A stretch of 30,798 nucleotides of DNA. Origin: JAICNG01 sp035765135 (GTDB lineage: Bacteria; Gemmatimonadota; Gemmatimonadetes; Gemmatimonadales; Gemmatimonadaceae). The translations under genes and the position numbers were made by a program. Below the pieces are notes generated by a model. The model had not been told where the DNA came from. It saw only the letters and a list, made by a program, of their open reading frames with translations, and did not search any database. Positions 6,758 to 15,259 of this stretch are shown one piece after another (positions within the stretch are counted from its first letter, which is position 1; the number at the start of each line of letters is the position of its first letter). Location of the stretch: positions 1 through 30,798 of the forward strand of contig DASTYE010000104.1 of NCBI GenBank assembly GCA_035765135.1. The letters run 5' to 3'.

Positions 6758-9058
6758 TCATCCGTAGCTGTACTCCGCATAGGCGGGCAGCTCGCCCTTC
6801 GGATCGTTGAGGACCGCTCCGACGACGTTCGCCCCGACGCTCCGAAGGCGCACCAACGCCTCCCTGACCAGCGTCCGGCTGGTCGATCCCGCCCGTACCA
6901 CCAGCAGCACCTGATCCGACAAGGCGGCCAGGATGGCTGCATCAGCCGCGGCGAGCACCGGTGAGGTGTCGAGAATGATCAGGTCGAACCGACCAATCGC
7001 GCTCTGGAGCAACGTGCGCATGCGCGTCCCGGGAAGTGATTCCGGCGAATTGGGCTCACGACGTCCGGCCGGCATCACGTACAAGCCCTTCATTTCCGTC
7101 TCGTATACCGGCGGATCGCCAGGCGTGTCCTGCGCGAGCGCTTCACTGAGTCCCGGCGAGCGTCGCAGACCGAACACCTTGTGGATTCGAGGCCGGCGCA
7201 GATCGCAGTCGACGAGCAGGACCTTCAACCCCTCACACGCGAACGTGATGGCGAGGTTCGCCGAGGTGATCGTCTTTCCTTCACCGGGTGTCGCGCTCGT
7301 CACCACGATGGTCTTACGCGTGGCGGCGCCCGGCGCGTAGAGGAGATTCGTGCGCACCAGGCGGTACGCCTCCACATCGACGTTGAGCGGAGTCTGCATG
7401 CCCGGCAGGGTCTCGCGGACATTGGCGCCGATCTGCGGAATGACGCCGAGGTTGGGGATGCGGAGGAGATCCTCCACCTCCTCGCGGCGATGGATCGACG
7501 CCTTCTGCTGGTCCAGCAGGAACGCGAGGCAGACGGCGGCGACCAGTCCGATGAGGACCCCGATGCCGACCTTCAACGATCCGAGCCGCGGCACCGGTTC
7601 GTAGGGGACGGCCGCGAGATCCACGATCTCGACCTGCCCAACCTCCACGGCCTCGGCCATTCGCGCCTTCTGATACTCCTCGCGTAGCTCGTCCGCCATG
7701 CGTCGCATGGTCTCGACCTGCTGCGCCAGGCGCGCCTCGGTCGCTTCCATCCTCGGAAGCTCCTCGCTTCTCGTGGCGCTGCGCGACCGCAACCCCTGTA
7801 ACGCCTCCAGCCGCCCCTCCAACGATGCGACGTGACTCGCGATCGCGTCGACGATCTCCCGCTCACCCGACGCGATGAGCTGTGAAAGGCGCAGCACATC
7901 GGGGTCGTTGGCCGATCGGCGCCACTCACCCGTCATCAGGGAGTCGCGCGCCTGGCGATACCGAGAGATGCGATCGCTCATCCGTGCGACGACCGCGTTC
8001 GCCCCAATGTCGGGGGACGCGAGAAGCGTCGGAAGGGCCGCCTCGCGGGCGTTCGCATCGCCACTCCGCGCGCGCTCCAGCAGAGCCTTGTACGTCCGGA
8101 CATCGGCGGCGAGCTCCTCGCGGCGAATGTCCAGCGCCATCAGCTCCTTCTGCTGCGCGGCCATCTTTTCTCGTGAACTGGAGAGCTGCGCACCGCTCCG
8201 GAATGAGGCCAGGGCCTGCTGAGCTTCCTCGAGCTGTGCGCTCGTGCCGGCGAGCTGTTCCTCGAGGAATATGCGACGGCGCCTCGACTGCTGCTGCGCG
8301 GCGTGGGCGTTCGCCGCCTGGAAGGCGGATACGGCCGCGTTGACGACTTGCGCCGCGAGCGCTGGGCGATTCGCGACGTAGGAAATGTCCACCACGTTCG
8401 TGGTTTGACGTGGCTTGGCGCGCAGCTGCTCCAGCACCACATCGATTGCGCGTTCGCGGGAGAGAACGGACCAGGTGGCCTCTTTGGCTTCCGGCTGGGC
8501 AGCAACGGTAAAGCGGACCCCGCCGATGCGCACCGGAGATCCGTACGCGGCGATCACGCGCTCGGTCGCCGTGCGCACTTCGAGCGAGTCCGCGAGGAAT
8601 TTCAGCCGAAGCGTGTCAGCCGGGGCATCCCGTTCGACGTGCGTCTCAATGAGCAGGCGGGCCTTGAAATCCTTGAAGTCCGGTCTGAGACGCAGCCCGA
8701 GCGAATCGACGACGGTGCCGGCGAGAGACCGACTGCGCAGAAGCTGGATGTGCGAGAGGATCGGGCTGATGACCCGATCGTCGACCTTGTCCGCCTCCTC
8801 CAGGCCAGATGTCAGAGACCGGCGCGCGTCGGCAATACGAACGACGGCGTTGGCGCGGTACACCGGCTCGTCGCTGCGCACCATTACCACCATGATCAGC
8901 CCGGCGGCCACCGTCATGCCGACCAGGAGCCACAGGTGCCGCCGAACCGCGAAGAAGATCGCGCCAAACGAAACCGTCGACATCGGCGCCTCGGCCGGCG
9001 CTTTCGACGTCACCTCAGGCCTGAGAGCGGTTGCGCGGTGAGGTCCGGAAATATTCAC
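6758..9058 (-). CDS. Wzc-like polysaccharide co-polymerase and bacterial tyrosine autokinase
   Basis: The product (about 766 residues) has a Wzz domain with flanking membrane helices (HLWLLVGMTVAAGLIMVVMV near residues 42-61; VGIGVLIGLVAAVCLAFLLD near 505), long coiled-coil text between them, and a cytoplasmic BY-kinase domain. The latter shows Walker A (TPGEGKT), Walker A' (LLVDCDLRRP) and Walker B (LIILDTSP). The C-terminus is a short Tyr cluster (YAEYSYG), the usual autophosphorylation site. Such proteins set chain length and drive export of exopolysaccharide together with Wza. It lies directly downstream of the Wza-like gene. The start is uncertain: GTG 9058 has GAGG 9 nt upstream, ATG 8983 has GAGG 5 nt upstream, and a TTG at 9073 would overlap the previous stop. 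Confidence 0.9.
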   Translation of the reverse strand: MNISGPHRATALRPEVTSKAPAEAPMSTVSFGAIFFAVRRHLWLLVGMTVAAGLIMVVMVRSDEPVYRANAVVRIADARRSLTSGLEEADKVDDRVISPILSHIQLLRSRSLAGTVVDSLGLRLRPDFKDFKARLLIETHVERDAPADTLRLKFLADSLEVRTATERVIAAYGSPVRIGGVRFTVAAQPEAKEATWSVLSRERAIDVVLEQLRAKPRQTTNVVDISYVANRPALAAQVVNAAVSAFQAANAHAAQQQSRRRRIFLEEQLAGTSAQLEEAQQALASFRSGAQLSSSREKMAAQQKELMALDIRREELAADVRTYKALLERARSGDANAREAALPTLLASPDIGANAVVARMSDRISRYRQARDSLMTGEWRRSANDPDVLRLSQLIASGEREIVDAIASHVASLEGRLEALQGLRSRSATRSEELPRMEATEARLAQQVETMRRMADELREEYQKARMAEAVEVGQVEIVDLAAVPYEPVPRLGSLKVGIGVLIGLVAAVCLAFLLDQQKASIHRREEVEDLLRIPNLGVIPQIGANVRETLPGMQTPLNVDVEAYRLVRTNLLYAPGAATRKTIVVTSATPGEGKTITSANLAITFACEGLKVLLVDCDLRRPRIHKVFGLRRSPGLSEALAQDTPGDPPVYETEMKGLYVMPAGRREPNSPESLPGTRMRTLLQSAIGRFDLIILDTSPVLAAADAAILAALSDQVLLVVRAGSTSRTLVREALVRLRSVGANVVGAVLNDPKGELPAYAEYSYG

Positions 9059-9069
9059 GTCTCGAGGCC

Positions 9070-9705
9070 TCAATTGTTGCGAAGGACGACGTTCGTGATC
9101 GCGGCAATTGCGCCGATCACCGTCATCACCGGTGCCACGACTTCCCGAAAGACCGCACGGCGTCGTGCGACGATGAGCTCATCGCCGGATCGAATGGGTT
9201 GGCGGCCTTCGTCGGAGTTGGGATTCGTCAGGTCGAGCACCCGGCGCGTGCCGTCGCGGAGCAAATGCACCTGATCAGCGCGTCCCCGCTCGGTGGCGCC
9301 CCCGGCGAGTGCCACGGCCTGCGCGATGGATGTCTCCGGACGCAGGTTGTAGAGGTTCGGCCTGGCGACCTCACCGCCGACGGCAACTCGCAGCAGCGGC
9401 TCGACGACGAACTGCGGGTTCTCCTCGAACCGGGCGAGGAAAGTCTGAACTCTTTGCTCGATGGCCGATAGCGGCACACCCGTGACGCGGACGGTGCGAT
9501 ACAACGGGTGCGTCAGAGAGCCATCCGCGGCGACGACGAACTCGCCAGTCAGCTCGGGCTTTCGCCAGACGGTGATCCGGACGGCATCCCCCGGCCGCAG
9601 CAGTACCGCGTTATCGCCGCCACCGGATTGGGCGAGCGTGGGAGAGGCGATCGCGGCGCTCATCAAGAGCGCGAGGGAGGCCACGCAGGCCCGAACGAAT
9701 GTCAT
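9070..9705 (-). CDS. Wza-like polysaccharide export protein (Poly_export and SLBB)
   Basis: The 211-residue product has a cleavable signal peptide (MTFVRACVASLALLMSAAIASPTLAQ) and a Poly_export domain (LLRPGDAVRITVWRKPELTG..VAADGSLTHPL). An SLBB domain follows (VGGEVARPNLYNLRPETSIAQAVALAGG), and the C-terminus has a hydrophobic stretch (VVAPVMTVIGAIAAITNVVL). This class forms or lines the outer-membrane exit for exopolysaccharide. It is shorter than E. coli Wza, with a single visible SLBB repeat. The signal peptide favours ATG 9705 over the longer frame to 9774. It is followed within 12 nt by the Wzc-like gene. The 280 bp upstream (9706-9985) contain no gene and could hold a separate promoter. 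Confidence 0.88.
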   Translation of the reverse strand: MTFVRACVASLALLMSAAIASPTLAQSGGGDNAVLLRPGDAVRITVWRKPELTGEFVVAADGSLTHPLYRTVRVTGVPLSAIEQRVQTFLARFEENPQFVVEPLLRVAVGGEVARPNLYNLRPETSIAQAVALAGGATERGRADQVHLLRDGTRRVLDLTNPNSDEGRQPIRSGDELIVARRRAVFREVVAPVMTVIGAIAAITNVVLRNN

Positions 9706-9985
9706 GGATTCCGAATGCCCTGGGATGTCAGCGCGAGTAAGCCTCACGGGTCGAGAGCGCCTCGCGAGACGCATGCTCTGTATCGTTTTTCGTGCCCGCC
9801 CGCCGGCGCAGAATGCCCCGGCTTGCGCACCTTAAGTCACGGTCACGCAACCGATTGCGAGCGGGTGCCCGAGCTCGCGCCGTGGCGGCATCTCGCGATT
9901 GATGCGCTTTCGCCGCTGTTCTGTTGCGCCGCTACCACAACGGCTGCGGCGAAACCGCCGCAAACCCCGTCGCGAACGCAACGGC

Positions 9986-11191
9986 TCAGCGAGCCAGGCC
10001 GTTGGAGACAACGGCGCGGATTCCCTCCACCCACTCGCCGACCGCCGGGAGCGGATCGCTACGCTGGTACATCTCGAGACGCGTGTTCGGTGGCTGCGGT
10101 CCAAGGAGCTCGCGCATTCCCCGCCACAGTGTCAGTCGCGGCGCCGGGTACCCGGCGGGCGGGCCCTTGAGGGCGTACATGCAGCGCTTGACGTCGCCCC
10201 AAAGCCAACGGACCGCGATTCCTTCGCGATAGTCCGTCGGTGAATCCAGCGGCAGACCTTCCAGGAGGCGAATCCACCAGAGTGGAAAGTCGGCGCCCGC
10301 CGCGACGGCCAACTGAAGCGAATGCCAGAAGCGGCCATTCACTTCCATGAGACAGGGCGCGTTCACCCCATCGTCGCGGAACTCGACCATCGCCGGCCCA
10401 TTCCATTCCATCGCGGCGAGCAGGCGTTCGGCTGGCTCGCGAAGGCGGTCAGCCAGTCGGATGGAGCGGCGCAAGCAGCTTGGCGAGGCGAGCGGGCGCA
10501 CATCTCGAAGGCTCTCGTGCGCGAACCATGCGACGACTCGTCCGTGATCACAGAGCGCGAATGCGCCGGCGGTGTGCCCCGGCACGAAACCCTGAATGAG
10601 CGGCCATGCACCATCGTGGACGCGGGACATCACAATCCTGTCGAGCGACTCCAGATCGTTCACGAGACCGATGCCGTTCGCGTGAGTGACCCGGTTGCCT
10701 TTCCAGATGTCGGACGCGCGCGGCTTGACGACGCACGGGAGCCCGAGCTCCCGGACCGCGGCGCGAGCCTCCTCGAGGGAGCGCGGATAGCGTGTCGGCG
10801 GGATGCTCACACCGGAGGCCTCGGCGAAACGCAACGTCTCGGCCTTGTTGAAGGCCCGATCGAGCATCTCGTCGGGCCCGCAGGCCACCGTGATTCCCAT
10901 CCCCTCCCACTCCGAGCGCTCCCTGTTCAGCAGTAGACACGCACCTTCGAGCAACGGTACGACGATGTTCACCTGCTGATCGCGGGCCCATGCGCGAAGG
11001 GCCGCGAATCCCTCGACCGTCTGCGAGCGCAGGCGATACTGACCGACGCAGTAGCGCGACCAGGCGCCAAGCGGCCACCGGCGGTGACTCGCGACGAGCA
11101 CCTCGTAACCGCCCCGCCCGAGGGAGCGCACGCAGGCGAGGGCCTGATTGGAATGACCGTCGAGGATGAGAACACGTCGTGGTGATGCCAT
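9986..11191 (-). CDS. ATP-grasp domain carboxylate ligase of the EPS locus
   Basis: The 401-residue product begins MASPRRVLILDGHSNQALACVRSLGRGG, a nucleotide-fold N-terminal domain. An ATP-grasp core follows: LPCVVKPRASDIWKGNRV for the nucleotide-binding lysine region and CLMEVNGRFWHSLQLAVAAG with the metal-binding E-x-N-x-R. ATP-grasp ligases of this kind occur in capsule and EPS loci and could join an amino acid or other amine to a carboxylate on the glycan or its lipid carrier; the actual substrate cannot be told. It starts 49 nt after the glycosyltransferase stop. ATG 11209 is an alternative start; neither has a strong ribosome site. The longer frame to 11449 would overlap the glycosyltransferase and is rejected. 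Confidence 0.85.
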   Translation of the reverse strand: MASPRRVLILDGHSNQALACVRSLGRGGYEVLVASHRRWPLGAWSRYCVGQYRLRSQTVEGFAALRAWARDQQVNIVVPLLEGACLLLNRERSEWEGMGITVACGPDEMLDRAFNKAETLRFAEASGVSIPPTRYPRSLEEARAAVRELGLPCVVKPRASDIWKGNRVTHANGIGLVNDLESLDRIVMSRVHDGAWPLIQGFVPGHTAGAFALCDHGRVVAWFAHESLRDVRPLASPSCLRRSIRLADRLREPAERLLAAMEWNGPAMVEFRDDGVNAPCLMEVNGRFWHSLQLAVAAGADFPLWWIRLLEGLPLDSPTDYREGIAVRWLWGDVKRCMYALKGPPAGYPAPRLTLWRGMRELLGPQPPNTRLEMYQRSDPLPAVGEWVEGIRAVVSNGLAR

Positions 11192-11240
11192 TGTGACCAG
11201 GTCTCTCATTGGATTCGGGAACGATGCCGGCGCCGCATGC

Positions 11241-12329
11241 TCAGGTTGAGCGGCGGCCACTCCCGGCACGCGGGCGTGCTGCGCCCTCGTAGATCGCGAT
11301 GACTTTCTGGGTGAGGAGTGTCTCATCGAGATTCGCCACCGTCGCCCGGCCGTTGATCCGGCCTCCTCGCCGGAGCACGCGCTCGAGCGCCGCGGCGATT
11401 GCCTCGGGACTCTCGTCGTGACAGATCTCGCACCCCTCGATGCCGGCAAGACGTGTTTCGACGTCGCCGACCGGAACGGAGACGACGGGCAGGTTGCAGG
11501 CGAGCGCTTCCTTGACGACGTTAGGCGACCCCTCCTGCATCGACGTGAAGACCATCACGTCGCACGCCGCCATGTAGTACGGGACATCCGCGTGCTGGAT
11601 TTTCCAGGCGACCACCAGCTCCGCCGGCAGCGTGTCGTTGAGGACGTCCACCGCCTGCCTGGCGAGCTCGTAGCGTTTCCGGGCCTGATTCGGTCGTCCG
11701 ACGAACAGAACGAGACGCTTGATGGGCGAGAGCCCGAGTCGCTCGCGCGCCTCCTGCTTGGGAAGCGGCCTGAAGAGCTCGAGATCGAGACCGGATGGAA
11801 TCACATGCACGGAATCCGTTCGACCGACGACGTCGCGCATGTGATCCGAGACGAGAATGACCGCATCCGCACGATGCGCGACGAGGCGCGAAAGCGCCTG
11901 CAGGATGCGGCCCTTCTTTGTGTATCGTCCGCTGGCGTCGTCGACGATTCCGAGGATGTCACTGCCGCGGAGGGTGACCACGAGCGGAAGGCGCTTTGGA
12001 AAGGTCAGGATTCCGCTCTGGCCGAACTGCGCATGAATCAGATCGTATCGATGGCTCCGGAGATGGCGCTGGAGCTTCCGCCACGCTCGAACGTAATTGA
12101 GGAGCCTCTTGCTGCCGTCGAAGGGAAAGACCTCGACGTCCACGCCAGCGGCTCGGAGGAACTCCGCCTGACGCTTGATGAAATGCGTGGTGCGTGGTCT
12201 TCCGTCGACTGGATAGTCGCTGGTCACCATCAGCACGCGTAGCGGAGCGCGCGTGGCAGCCTCCACCGAGGGCGCTTCGATCGACGACCGCGCTGCCGAG
12301 GCAGGCGTGATAACAGCGGACGCACTCAT
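11241..12329 (-). CDS. GT4-family glycosyltransferase
   Basis: The 362-residue product shows the two Rossmann halves of a GT-B enzyme. The N-terminal domain contains LRVLMVTSDYPVDGRPRTTHFIKRQ and LIHAQFG; the C-terminal glycosyl-transferase group 1 domain contains IKRLVLFVGRPNQARKRYELA, the FTSMQEGSPNVVKEALACNLPVVS block with the E-x7-E motif (EGSPNVVKE), and a VIPSGLDLELF linker. It is expected to transfer a sugar from a nucleotide donor to the growing EPS repeat unit in the cytosol. Its ATG overlaps the stop of the FemAB-like gene by 4 bp, so the two are translationally coupled. Donor and acceptor are not predictable. Confidence 0.92.
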   Translation of the reverse strand: MSASAVITPASAARSSIEAPSVEAATRAPLRVLMVTSDYPVDGRPRTTHFIKRQAEFLRAAGVDVEVFPFDGSKRLLNYVRAWRKLQRHLRSHRYDLIHAQFGQSGILTFPKRLPLVVTLRGSDILGIVDDASGRYTKKGRILQALSRLVAHRADAVILVSDHMRDVVGRTDSVHVIPSGLDLELFRPLPKQEARERLGLSPIKRLVLFVGRPNQARKRYELARQAVDVLNDTLPAELVVAWKIQHADVPYYMAACDVMVFTSMQEGSPNVVKEALACNLPVVSVPVGDVETRLAGIEGCEICHDESPEAIAAALERVLRRGGRINGRATVANLDETLLTQKVIAIYEGAARPRAGSGRRST

Positions 12330-13534
12330 GATTCTTTCCCGTTCTCCGTCTGGGCCGCCTCGCCGTCCCCGGTTTGTGTCCGCCGCGAGAGCTTCGAGCG
12401 CAGGGTCTGCATTCCCTTCGCGAACCGGCCGCGTACGGCCTGCTGTGACGCGAACGCGAACGCCGCGGCATCACGGAGCCAGCCCACCCAGGCGTATCGG
12501 CTTCGGACCCATCGATACTTCGACTCGTCGAGCTGTGCGCCGAACCGCGCCTTGAAGTCACCGCGACCCATCATGTCGAAGGTGGTGCACCCCATTTCCG
12601 TTGCACGCCGCATCACCGTCCACGTCATCAGCTCGGTGGGGCGGTACCAGCGATAGCGCGTTCGGTGGGTCCAGTTCCAGAGGAGAAGCTCTTTCCCCTC
12701 GACGGCGAACGTGCTTGTCGCGATGCACTCGCCCGTCGGGAGGTAGACGGCGGCGGCGATCAGGTTTCCCGACGCTCGCAGGTGACGGAAATACTCCAGA
12801 GCTCGGAGTTTTCGGAACGGAACTGAATGGCCTCCGCGAACGAACACCTCGCACACCTGGTCGTAGTGCTCGTCGACGAAACTTTCGTCTTCCTCGAAAC
12901 GCACCACGAGCCCGAGCCCGACGGCGCGACGAATGTTGCGACGGGCGCTGTCCTTGAGCGCCTTGCGCTGTGCTTTCTCGTCGCCGAACAACGGGCAGCG
13001 AAAGGTCGGCACCGGACTCCCCGTGAAACCGGCGGCTCGCATGGCATCGTGCTCGAGTGTGCTGCTCATCAGCTCGATGTGGTGGACGCCATGGTGCCGC
13101 TCGAGGAAGGCGATGAGCGCAGCGGTGAGCTCCGCCGCGGACACACGCGCGGCGTCGAACACGGGTCCCATCCCCGCCGACTGCCATCCCGGGAGCGGGG
13201 AGCCGAAGATCCGTATCGGACCCACGCGCACAAGCAGGCCCGGCAGACAGCCGACGACCTGCCGCTCTCGCTCGAACACGAGGAAGAGCGGCTTGCCAAG
13301 ACCAGACGCTTCCAGCGATCGGATCCACGCCAACTTGTGGACGAGCCCGTACCCCTGGAATCGCGTGACGAGCTCATCCCACAGGGCGACTTCGGACGCG
13401 GATGCCTCTCGGACGGTTGGCGCCGTCTCCCAACTGGTGCGTACCCGAGCCCCACTCGATGACAACGCGCCGGTCAACACCTGGCTGGACGTGAGTGCAC
13501 TTGCGGAGGCTCCCAGATTCCTGCTGACGGACAC
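12326..13534 (-). CDS. FemAB/GNAT-fold acyltransferase-like protein of the EPS locus
   Basis: The 402-residue product fits the FemAB-like GNAT family (Acetyltransf_6 type). The first half contains LVFERERQVVGCLPGLLVRVG and GSPLPGWQSAGMGP; the second contains SARRNIRRAVGLGLVVRFE, LIAAAVYLPTGECIATSTF and a C-terminal YRPTELMTWTVMRRATEMGCTTFDMMGRG, ending in KARFGAQL. Members in EPS gene sets are thought to acylate or aminoacylate the polymer. GTG 13534 is chosen because AGGAG lies 7 nt upstream; ATG 13549 overlaps that ribosome site. It is the first gene of the minus-strand EPS series and overlaps the glycosyltransferase gene by 4 bp. The donor is unknown. Confidence 0.85.
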   Translation of the reverse strand: MSVSRNLGASASALTSSQVLTGALSSSGARVRTSWETAPTVREASASEVALWDELVTRFQGYGLVHKLAWIRSLEASGLGKPLFLVFERERQVVGCLPGLLVRVGPIRIFGSPLPGWQSAGMGPVFDAARVSAAELTAALIAFLERHHGVHHIELMSSTLEHDAMRAAGFTGSPVPTFRCPLFGDEKAQRKALKDSARRNIRRAVGLGLVVRFEEDESFVDEHYDQVCEVFVRGGHSVPFRKLRALEYFRHLRASGNLIAAAVYLPTGECIATSTFAVEGKELLLWNWTHRTRYRWYRPTELMTWTVMRRATEMGCTTFDMMGRGDFKARFGAQLDESKYRWVRSRYAWVGWLRDAAAFAFASQQAVRGRFAKGMQTLRSKLSRRTQTGDGEAAQTENGKES

Positions 13535-14135
13535 TTTCTCGCTCCTCATTGGCGAACGCGACGAGCACGTCGAGCAGCGCGGCGTCGCGCGAGCCCGGTG
13601 CGAACGCTCGCTGCGCATATCCCGATTCGTGCCACACATCCGCCCCTCCGGTGCGTTGCGTCAAGTCGTTGCCACGTTTGGCATTGCGGCCTCGATGGCG
13701 GGCATGGGTCGATGGCCCGCGGGGTCGCTGTTGCCGCAGTTCACGGCTTACCTGTTGCGAGCCTACGACAACACGGACGTCCGGTGGCCGTTCAACCCTG
13801 GCGAGCGAAGAAGGCGAGTTCGTTCGACAACCCGGGCCGCGATCGCGCCATGTCGCGCGCACGCCCGCCCGCCGCCGTCGTCGTCAGAAAGCCTCGTGGG
13901 AATGAGCTTCGGGACACCACAACACGATCGAATTAGTGTGGCGCGCTCATCCAATCTGTGTGACAGCGTCGCAACATTGCCGCGAGAATTTTCACCCGCC
14001 GATCGACGGCTGAGTCCGTAAGGCAATGTCACACAACGATGTTGCGCGATTTTGCCTCACGACGGCACCCCGAGTACGGGAGGTGCATTGCGAGCGGCGA
14101 CGGCGGTACTGTCTCCGCCGTCCGGTCAATGTTGA
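13535..14135. other. 600-bp intergenic region with no convincing gene
   Basis: The region lies between the FemAB-like start and the next plus-strand gene, so it should hold divergent promoters. Several frames stay open but read as Arg/Ser-rich text typical of shadow frames in GC-rich DNA. The right part (13910-14060) is clearly more AT-rich and contains a 9-bp inverted repeat (13957-14035). I could not place a -35/-10 pair with confidence. Confidence 0.5.
13957..14035. repeat. Spaced 9-bp inverted repeat in divergent promoter region
   Basis: TGTGTGACA (13957-13965) is repeated inverted as TGTCACACA (14027-14035). Nested GCAACAT/ATGTTGC words also occur near both arms (13971-13977 and 14038-14044). 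The arrangement could be operator sites or a loosely paired leader. No regulator can be named. Confidence 0.4.
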
Positions 14136-14579
14136 ATGGGACCCGTTTCCACTGTGGACGGCGCCAGGATGCCTAGCGACGACAATCAGAGCGCAACGCC
14201 CGATGGGATGTCGGACGAGGAGACTCTACCCTCCTTCGTGCGGCCAGACGGGAATGGTGCGCCCCATGCGCCGAAAACGCTGCAGGCGCTGGGCGACGGA
14301 GTCGGCGTGTACATGGCGTCCCTGAGCTCTCCGTTTCTTACGGCGCCGCCGAACCCGAATGGCGCGTCACACCATTCCGCCTCGGTCGGCGGCGATCAAT
14401 CGGAGAGCTCAGGCGATGGGCTCAGCGAGCTGGCGGAGCCGTTGAGGCAAAGCGTGCAAGCCGTTCCGCTCCGTCTCCGACTGAGCGAGGACGAATTGTC
14501 CCGGGTGGTCGCCGCGGTGCTCGAGCTGATCTCCCGCTATCTGCCGATCGTCGGCGCTCGAGCAGGCGGCAAGCACTGA
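14136..14579 (+). CDS. Hypothetical protein, 147 residues
   Basis: I do not recognise this product. The first two-thirds are low-complexity and rich in Ser, Asp, Pro and Asn (SDDNQSATPDGMSDEE), likely disordered. The C-terminal 45 residues (PLRLRLSEDELSRVVAAVL, then ELISRYLPIVGARAGG) could form amphipathic helices. The start is uncertain: ATG 14136 or ATG 14169, neither with a strong ribosome site. A hairpin eight nt after the stop and mostly GC-ending codons support a real gene. No signal peptide or membrane segment is seen. Confidence 0.45.
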   Translation: MGPVSTVDGARMPSDDNQSATPDGMSDEETLPSFVRPDGNGAPHAPKTLQALGDGVGVYMASLSSPFLTAPPNPNGASHHSASVGGDQSESSGDGLSELAEPLRQSVQAVPLRLRLSEDELSRVVAAVLELISRYLPIVGARAGGKH

Positions 14580-14586
14580 GCAAGGG

Positions 14587-14613
14587 GTGCCCAGGGTGCA
14601 AGCCCTTGGGCAC
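14587..14613. terminator. Terminator-like hairpin between convergent genes
   Basis: GTGCCCAGGG (14587-14596) pairs with CCCTTGGGCAC (14603-14613) with one bulged base and a 6-nt loop. It lies between the hypothetical gene stop (14579) and the lipoprotein stop (14644) and may serve both. Confidence 0.6.
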
Positions 14614-14643
14614 AGGAAGCTTCAGGACTTCACCCGCGTGGGC

Positions 14644-15225
14644 TCAGCCGCCCTCGGCGACATGCTCGGTGAAGCGCTCACACTGAAACGTTGCGCGTAC
14701 GGAACGGCCGTCCGCGTCCTTCCCCGCCACGACGAAATGGGCGCCCTGTCCCGTCGGATGCATCTCGACGGTGCCGCTCCCGACTAGCTCACCGCCCTTC
14801 ACCGTGTTGATGGCGTGCTGTCGGCCGTCCGTCGTGAGCGCCATCGTGAACTGGTCAGGCCCGCCGGCTTTTGGACGCCACACGGTGAGCGTCGCGTAGA
14901 CTTTCTTGTCGACGTCCGAATCCTCGACGCGCCAGAGGGCCGCCGGCGCCCCGTAGATCCATCCCTCGCTCGTGTGCGTGCACTTCCCGGTGCCGCTGAG
15001 AGCGGCGCGATCGCTGCCGGACTCGATCTCGATCGTGAGCGGCACCTCGCCGGCAGCATCACCTGCGCCGGGGGACCCCGCGCTACCTTCGGCGCCGCGC
15101 AAGTCGGACGATTGAGTCGCGGGAGTAGCGTCGCCACCGGCCTGTTCGTCACCCGCGTCGCCGCACGCGGCGAAGACGAAGATCGTGAGCCAGACCACTC
15201 GGCGGAAAGAGTATCCCATCATCAT
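14644..15225 (-). CDS. Small putative lipoprotein of unknown function
   Basis: The 193-residue product starts MMMGYSFRRVVWLTIFVFAACGD, a lipoprotein signal with Cys21. An Ala/Gly/Ser/Asp-rich linker of about 45 residues follows, then a compact domain with VPLTIEIESGSDRAALSGTG, WIYGAPAALWRVE, DQFTMALTTDG and ATFQCERF. It contains two cysteines that could form a disulfide (GKCTHTSEG and TFQCERF). I do not recognise the domain. It lies 34 nt after the sugar isomerase stop, so it probably closes the GMC operon. Three consecutive ATGs make the start uncertain by two codons. Confidence 0.68.
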   Translation of the reverse strand: MMMGYSFRRVVWLTIFVFAACGDAGDEQAGGDATPATQSSDLRGAEGSAGSPGAGDAAGEVPLTIEIESGSDRAALSGTGKCTHTSEGWIYGAPAALWRVEDSDVDKKVYATLTVWRPKAGGPDQFTMALTTDGRQHAINTVKGGELVGSGTVEMHPTGQGAHFVVAGKDADGRSVRATFQCERFTEHVAEGG

Positions 15226-15259
15226 GGACGGCGGGGAAAAAGAAACGTCAGGGCGCAGG

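Noticed and set aside
8303..9274. Plus-strand open frame opposite the Wzc/Wza-like genes
   Set aside because: Shadow frame crossing two well-supported minus-strand genes.
13598..14021. Possible extra gene in the 600-bp gap (plus-strand text such as TAYLLRAYDNTDVRWPF)
   Set aside because: A short protein-like stretch only. The flanks are Arg/Pro-rich shadow text, with no start with a ribosome site and no known family.
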